A stretch of DNA of 64,000 nt. Source: Burkholderia sp. Its GTDB lineage: Bacteria > Pseudomonadota > Gammaproteobacteria > Burkholderiales > Burkholderiaceae. The stretch's first letter is position 1. Every line of letters starts with the position of its first letter. The notes beneath the pieces are model-generated. The model was not told where the DNA came from, made no database searches, and was given only the letters and a program-made list of their open reading frames with translations. Made by a program: the position numbers and the translations under genes. This document shows, one piece after another, positions 62,089 through 64,000 of this stretch. The stretch covers positions 992,001 through 1,056,000 of the forward strand of contig CP144361.1 in NCBI GenBank assembly GCA_040954445.1. The letters run 5' to 3'.

Positions 62089-62344
62089 ACCCTACAAGCA
62101 ATGCCGCTATTCATTTTTTTCAATCATCGGCGGCAGTCGGTCAGAGGATAGTGGCCCGATGTTCGCGGGAGCGAATCCCCGAATTGCACTCCGTACTTGA
62201 CACCCCCAAATTGATGCTTTGCTTGATGCTTGTCTGACGGCTTCGACCGGCGCGGCCCGCGGTGCTTATCATAGAGAGGCCCGCCGGGATGTCAGAGGCA
62301 GTAGACAGGTGGCGGGCGAGGTGCCCCCTCTCCGCCGAGGGGCT

Positions 62345-62899
62345 TTACCTCGGCTGCGTGACCGTCACGAGCGCCGGACGCAGCACGCGGTCGGCGATCA
62401 TGTAACCCTTCTGCAGCACACTGACGACGGTGTTCGGCTCCTGCTCGGCCACCACCATCGAAATCGCCTGGTGCTGATGCGGATCAAATTTCGCGCCGAC
62501 AGGGTCGATCACGTTGACGCGGCCCTTCTCTAGCGCGCTCTGCAGCTGGCGTAGCGTCAGTTCGACGCCTTCGCGGATTTTGGCGATGTCGTCCGACTTG
62601 TCGTCGACGGCGGCTTCTAGGCTGTCGAGCACCGGCAGCAGGTGCTCGGCGAAGCCCTCGATAGCGAACTTATGTGCCTTGGCGACGTCGTCCTGTGTGC
62701 GTCTGCGCACGTTTTCGGTCTCAGCCTTTGCCCGCAGGAAGCTCTCCTGCAGCTCGGCAACCTTGGCGTGCGCTTCGGCGAGCGCGGCGTCGGCGACCGC
62801 TGCCTGCTGCGCATCGCTATCCGGTGCCTGGGCAGCCGCTGCGTCGCGACCAGTCTCGTCGGCCGGTTGACCAGCCGGATTCTCTTGCGTGTTTTCCAT
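62345..62899 (-). CDS. grpE: Nucleotide exchange factor GrpE
   Basis: Releases ADP from DnaK. 184 aa: a low-complexity acidic N-terminus ([23 protein letters not shown]), a long coiled-coil helix ([32 protein letters not shown]), and the C-terminal beta domain ending [20 protein letters not shown]. First of the grpE-dnaK-dnaJ set. A palindrome CTTCGCCCC/GGGGCGAAG (62981-63000) is about 85-100 bp upstream. Confidence 0.95.
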   Translation of the reverse strand: MENTQENPAGQPADETGRDAAAAQAPDSDAQQAAVADAALAEAHAKVAELQESFLRAKAETENVRRRTQDDVAKAHKFAIEGFAEHLLPVLDSLEAAVDDKSDDIAKIREGVELTLRQLQSALEKGRVNVIDPVGAKFDPHQHQAISMVVAEQEPNTVVSVLQKGYMIADRVLRPALVTVTQPR

Positions 62900-63347
62900 A
62901 TCGTTGAATTGAATCGCTTCGGGTAAATTCTCCGTCCCTTGGGACGCTTACTTTTGCATTTAACTTGCGGGATTTGATACTTCGCCCCTTGGGGCGAAGA
63001 ACTTGATTGATGACAGCTAGATCAGCGATACCCGCTGCATGACGGGCATGGGTATATATGCACGTATCACTGGACAACAGTGACGTATTTGGGGCTGAAA
63101 ATAATAAGTTCAAGAGGGCTGTGTCCAGGGGTGCGGCACCAAGCAACGGATCAGCCTGGAACCATGCGCGGGTGTCCCCACGCAGCCAATCAGGGCTGGT
63201 TATCGCATCCATTGGAACCGAAACCGCCGGTAACAACGATTACCGCGATCCCGCTGGTGTAGCGGATCCATTTTTCAAATGTGCTATACGTGTGATCAAA
63301 GTACGCGCATCAAGAGGCTAGCCTGATGACGGCTTTCTTGGGCGTTA
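62900..63347. other. Region upstream of grpE without a recognisable gene
   Basis: About 450 bp holding the grpE leader and the CTTCGCCCC/GGGGCGAAG palindrome (62981-63000). An open minus frame (63236-62817) overlaps grpE and shows no family I recognise; the opposite-strand frame at 63058-63321 is equally unremarkable. It may be a decayed gene, but I cannot name it. Confidence 0.4.
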
Positions 63348-63453
63348 TTGATCTATAACTTCAAGATCACAAATTATAAATCAATAAAGGGGGCTGGCCC
63401 CGACTGTTGCGCGTAAACATTATCGGCTCTCACTAGATTTATGCAATAACGCC
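63348..63453. repeat. Minimal IS630-type palindrome plus IS5-type 5' end remnant
   Basis: 63348-63384 is a 37-bp palindrome TTGATCTATAA...TTATAAATCAA with TA flanks. Directly after it, 63387-63453 is a short IS5-type leader ending ATTTATGCAATAACGCC. The stretch 63454-63540 that follows holds nothing I recognise. Confidence 0.6.
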
Positions 63454-63540
63454 GCGCTGTACGGCGCTTGAGATCGCGCCCTTCCGGCGCCGACTTCCAG
63501 AGTCGTGTCCTGGCGCGCAGCTACACTGGCAGCTTGCAGG

Positions 63541-64000
63541 GGCGTTGTTGCATAAATCGAGTGTGAGGATGCAAGAGCATCGACGGGATAATTTCAGGCG
63601 ATACGAACGGATTGCGGGCGAGCGAGGTCCGCCATACGGTTGATGACGCCGACGCGAATGGAGACCTCGGTCGCCTGCGAGTCGATGTGACGCGCCCAGA
63701 GACAGTTGCTGGTGAGGGTCTTGAACCGATATATCGCATTCTCGGCAAGCGATCGCCAGTGGTAGCCACTGTCTTGCTTCCATTCTCGACGACCGTCACG
63801 GGCAAGTGCATCAACCGCGCCATTACGCCACGCCGCACCGGGCATATCCGCTGGCCAATGAACGGCACCCTCGCGTGGCAGAATCGAAGGAATAGCACTG
63901 CGTGCAGCAATGGCCGCATGGCATGGCTTTGTGTCGTAGGCACCATCACCGCCGATGACATCGATTTGTTCTTCGCGTGGAATCTGGTCGAGCAACTTGG
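63541..64000 (-). mobile_element. IS903-like IS5 element running off the window
   Basis: Left terminus GGCGTTGTTGCATAAATCGAG at 63541. The minus-strand transposase C-terminal part (LLDQIPREEQIDVIGGDGAYDTKPCH through ENAIYRFK to RPQSVRIA) is open from the window edge to about 63594. The 5' part lies beyond 64000, so completeness is unknown. Confidence 0.87.

Noticed and set aside
62817..63236. Minus frame upstream of and overlapping grpE
   Set aside because: It overlaps the well-supported grpE start, is in a different frame and shows no motif; possibly a decayed gene but not supportable.
1..64000. Possible CRISPR array from the many dispersed repeats
   Set aside because: The repeats are IS termini and palindromes at irregular distances with no regular spacer units and no cas genes.

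Overview
The window looks like a betaproteobacterial (Burkholderiaceae) chromosome in an advanced stage of insertion-sequence (IS) expansion. Protein-level resemblance of the S10/spc/alpha ribosomal genes, the two-gene metH, the argS-SPOR pair and the grpE-dnaK-dnaJ set to Burkholderia sensu lato, together with IS-derived DNA covering roughly a third of the window by my reckoning, fits a host-restricted relative (leaf-nodule Candidatus Burkholderia/Caballeronia or Mycetohabitans type). The species cannot be fixed from sequence reading alone.

Layout. 1-9.6 kb: IS wreckage around tRNA-Cys, tRNA-Gly, pgsA and an OmpA-like lipoprotein gene. 9.7-30.4 kb: the S10-spc-alpha ribosomal super-operon, rpsJ to rplQ, with secY, infA, rpmJ and rpoA, all on + and in canonical order. 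It is interrupted at five intergenic junctions by mobile DNA: rpsH/rplF, rpmD/rplO, rplO/secY, rpsK/rpsD and rpoA/rplQ. rplB carries a one-base deletion. 31.3-34.2 kb: secD-secF. 34.2-44 kb: IS mosaics around dacB (whose 3' end runs into an IS) and ihfA. 44.1-46.0 kb: hslVU. 47.0-49.7 kb: argS and a SPOR-domain (FtsN-like) gene. 52.3-56.3 kb: metH as two genes. 58.7-62.9 kb: grpE, dnaK, dnaJ. The ends of the window are IS DNA.

Mobile DNA. The dominant element is an IS903-like member of the IS5 family: about 1.1 kb, terminal repeat GGCGTTGTTGCATAAATC, 9-bp target duplications where intact. Almost all copies are frameshifted, truncated or nested; one (34234-35347) keeps an uninterrupted DDE transposase reading frame. 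This element has thrown off small palindromic derivatives: a roughly 138-bp MITE, a 212-bp foldback with 79-bp perfect arms, and a 77-bp palindrome with 33-bp perfect arms. A second family of palindromic elements with TA flanks shares ends with IS630-type remnants. IS30-like, IS200-like and a second IS5-type transposase are present as relics.

The retained genes are almost all core functions: translation, Sec export, protein quality control, phospholipid and peptidoglycan synthesis, methionine synthesis. The noteworthy biology here is the way mobile elements and their palindromic derivatives have fragmented essential operons while sparing reading frames. I found no CRISPR array, prophage, biosynthetic cluster or obvious new defence system.
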